Part shown: positions 5,204 to 6,208 of the stretch, piece by piece | How positions within the stretch are numbered: position 1 is the first letter of the stretch | How the letters are laid out: each line of letters begins with the position of its first letter | Assembly (NCBI GenBank): GCA_023443025.1 | Contig: JAEZWM010000075.1 | Span: forward strand, 1 to 6,208 | DNA: 6,208 nt | From: Bacillota bacterium | GTDB lineage: Bacteria > Bacillota > Clostridia > Tissierellales > Peptoniphilaceae | Direction: 5' to 3' | Translations under genes and position numbers: made by a program | The notes under the pieces: model-generated | Database searches by the model: none | The model's input: only the letters and a program-made list of their open reading frames with translations | Told to the model about the DNA's origin: nothing

Positions 5204-6175
5204 ATGAATAAGACTAAAAAGATTTCATATATAACAACAACTGTACTCGTTATCCTTCTTTATTTGATACTAATGGGGCTGATGAGGTCTGGAATGATCT
5301 CAAGGTTCGCTCAAGGAATCCTTATCCTTATTGCAATTAATATTATACTGGCAGTAAGCCTTAATGTAACGGTAGGTTGTCTGGGACAAATTACACTTGG
5401 TCATGCCGGATTTATGTCCGTCGGGGCTTATGCTGCAGCATTATTTACAAAATCAGGCATAATACCGGGAATCCCGGGATATCTAATAGGTATCCTAATT
5501 GGAGGGACGGTCGCCGCACTTATAGGTATTATAGTTGGAGTTCCTGCACTAAGGTTAAAGGGAGACTATCTGGCAATTATAACCCTGGCATTTGGAGAGA
5601 TAATTCGTGTTCTTATCGAGTACTTCAAATTTACCGGAGGTGCCCAAGGACTTGTAGGAATCCAAAGATTTCAAAACTTTACTATTATATACTTTATAAC
5701 GGTACTTTCTGTAGCTGCCATGTTTTCTATCATGACATCAAGACATGGTAGAGCAGTACTTGCGATTAGAGAAGACGAAATTGCAAGTGATGCCTCAGGA
5801 ATTGATACCACTTACTATAAGACATTTGCATTTACAATTTCTGCAGCATTTGCAGGAGTTGCCGGTGCACTGTATGCTCATCATATGGGAGTGCTTGGAG
5901 CTAAACAATTTGATTACAACTATTCTATAGCCATACTGGTAATGGTGGTTCTAGGTGGTATGGGTAGCTTTACCGGAGCTACATTATCGGCTATCGTGTT
6001 AACAATTCTACCCGAAGCGTTAAGAGGATTTAACGACTATAGGATGATAATATACTCGCTAATACTAATTATAATGATGCAGTTTAGACCGATTGGACTA
6101 CTTGGCAGAAAAGAATTTGAATTAACAAAGATTGTAGAAAAACTTACTCGTAGGCCGGGGGACTCCTCGATATGA
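5204..6175 (+). CDS. livM: Branched-chain amino acid ABC transporter permease LivM
   Basis: LivM is the second membrane subunit of the LIV-type importer and pairs with LivH. The 323-residue product is typical in length, with a basic N-terminus (MNKTKK) before the first membrane segment. Family motifs are GCLGQITLGHAGFMSVGAYAAA (about 58-79), PALRLKGDYLAIITLAFGEI (about 114-133), the ATPase-docking loop SRHGRAVLAIREDEIASDASGI (about 179-200), and VVLGGMGSFTGA (about 248-259). LivM usually carries the LRLxGxYLAIxTLAF run, which separates it from LivH. The short C-terminal tail (KIVEKLTRRPGDSSI) is polar and its last codons are more GC-rich than the rest. The TGA at 6173-6175 overlaps an ATG at 6172, but the better start for the next gene is 25 bases on. 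Confidence 0.95.
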   Translation: MNKTKKISYITTTVLVILLYLILMGLMRSGMISRFAQGILILIAINIILAVSLNVTVGCLGQITLGHAGFMSVGAYAAALFTKSGIIPGIPGYLIGILIGGTVAALIGIIVGVPALRLKGDYLAIITLAFGEIIRVLIEYFKFTGGAQGLVGIQRFQNFTIIYFITVLSVAAMFSIMTSRHGRAVLAIREDEIASDASGIDTTYYKTFAFTISAAFAGVAGALYAHHMGVLGAKQFDYNYSIAILVMVVLGGMGSFTGATLSAIVLTILPEALRGFNDYRMIIYSLILIIMMQFRPIGLLGRKEFELTKIVEKLTRRPGDSSI

Positions 6176-6185
6176 CGGGTGCAAT

Positions 6186-6191
6186 AGGAGG
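6186..6191 (+). promoter_or_regulatory. Ribosome binding site of the gene after livM
   Basis: A perfect AGGAGG lies 5 bases before ATG 6197. It favours this start over the ATG at 6172, which overlaps the livM stop. Confidence 0.75.
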
Positions 6192-6196
6192 AAAAG

Positions 6197-6208
6197 ATGG
6201 AAGCTATA
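6197..6208 (+). CDS. livG: Start of a probable LivG ATP-binding protein, cut by the window edge
   Basis: Only four codons (Met-Glu-Ala-Ile) are visible after a perfect Shine-Dalgarno site. Identity is inferred from the usual livK-livH-livM-livG-livF order and from the fact that LivG proteins often start with a short M-x-x-(I/L)-L stretch before the first strand of the ABC domain. No domain evidence is available in the window, so the assignment is by context alone. Confidence 0.5.

Noticed and set aside
5377..5930. Plus-strand alternative frames within livM (5377-5751, 5745-5930)
   Set aside because: They lie wholly inside livM. Their composition (many Arg, Tyr, Cys and Ser residues in the first) is typical of out-of-frame reading, and they match nothing I know.

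Overview
The window reads as chromosomal DNA from a low-GC, AT-rich Gram-positive anaerobe, most likely a clostridial or Tissierella-like Firmicute. The evidence is strong purine-rich Shine-Dalgarno sites (AGGAGG type), tight gene packing, an A/T-biased third codon position, a lipoprotein-type solute-binding protein and a fused hisIE beside a PHP-type histidinol phosphatase. This placement rests on general features; no taxonomic marker gene is present.

Layout. (1) Bases 2-571 are the 3' part of hisIE, the end of a histidine biosynthesis operon that runs in from the left. (2) Bases 572-1301 hold no convincing protein gene. They contain two imperfect direct copies, about 90% identical by hand alignment, of an element of about 150 bp (622-770 and 967-1116). 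Each copy can fold into the same compact RNA: a closing stem, an inner junction with two arms, and a loop-to-upstream pseudoknot in which one base pair is changed compensatorily between copies (C-G to U-A). Each copy is followed by a shared 3' hairpin block, and copy 2 carries an extra 96 bp between short direct repeats. I do not recognise this RNA family; it is the most interesting part of the window. (3) Bases 1302-2578 are hisK (PHP-family histidinol phosphatase) and tadA (tRNA adenosine-34 deaminase), overlapping by one base, followed by a factor-independent terminator at 2616-2656. (4) Bases 2657-3046 are an AT-rich control region with two candidate promoters. (5) Bases 3047-6208 are an ABC importer operon of the branched-chain amino acid (LIV/HAAT) type: livK (binding lipoprotein), a strong hairpin between livK and livH, livH and livM (permeases), and the first codons of a probable livG ATPase at the right edge.

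How they work together. HisIE (second and third steps of the pathway) and HisK (dephosphorylation of histidinol phosphate) belong to histidine synthesis. The repeated RNA element lies between them, so it is either a regulatory or processing element in the histidine transcript or an independently mobile small-RNA element that landed there. TadA makes inosine at the wobble position of tRNA-Arg(ACG) and is probably co-transcribed with hisK. The downstream liv operon is a separate transcription unit in which the hairpin after livK probably lets the binding protein be made in excess over the membrane parts.
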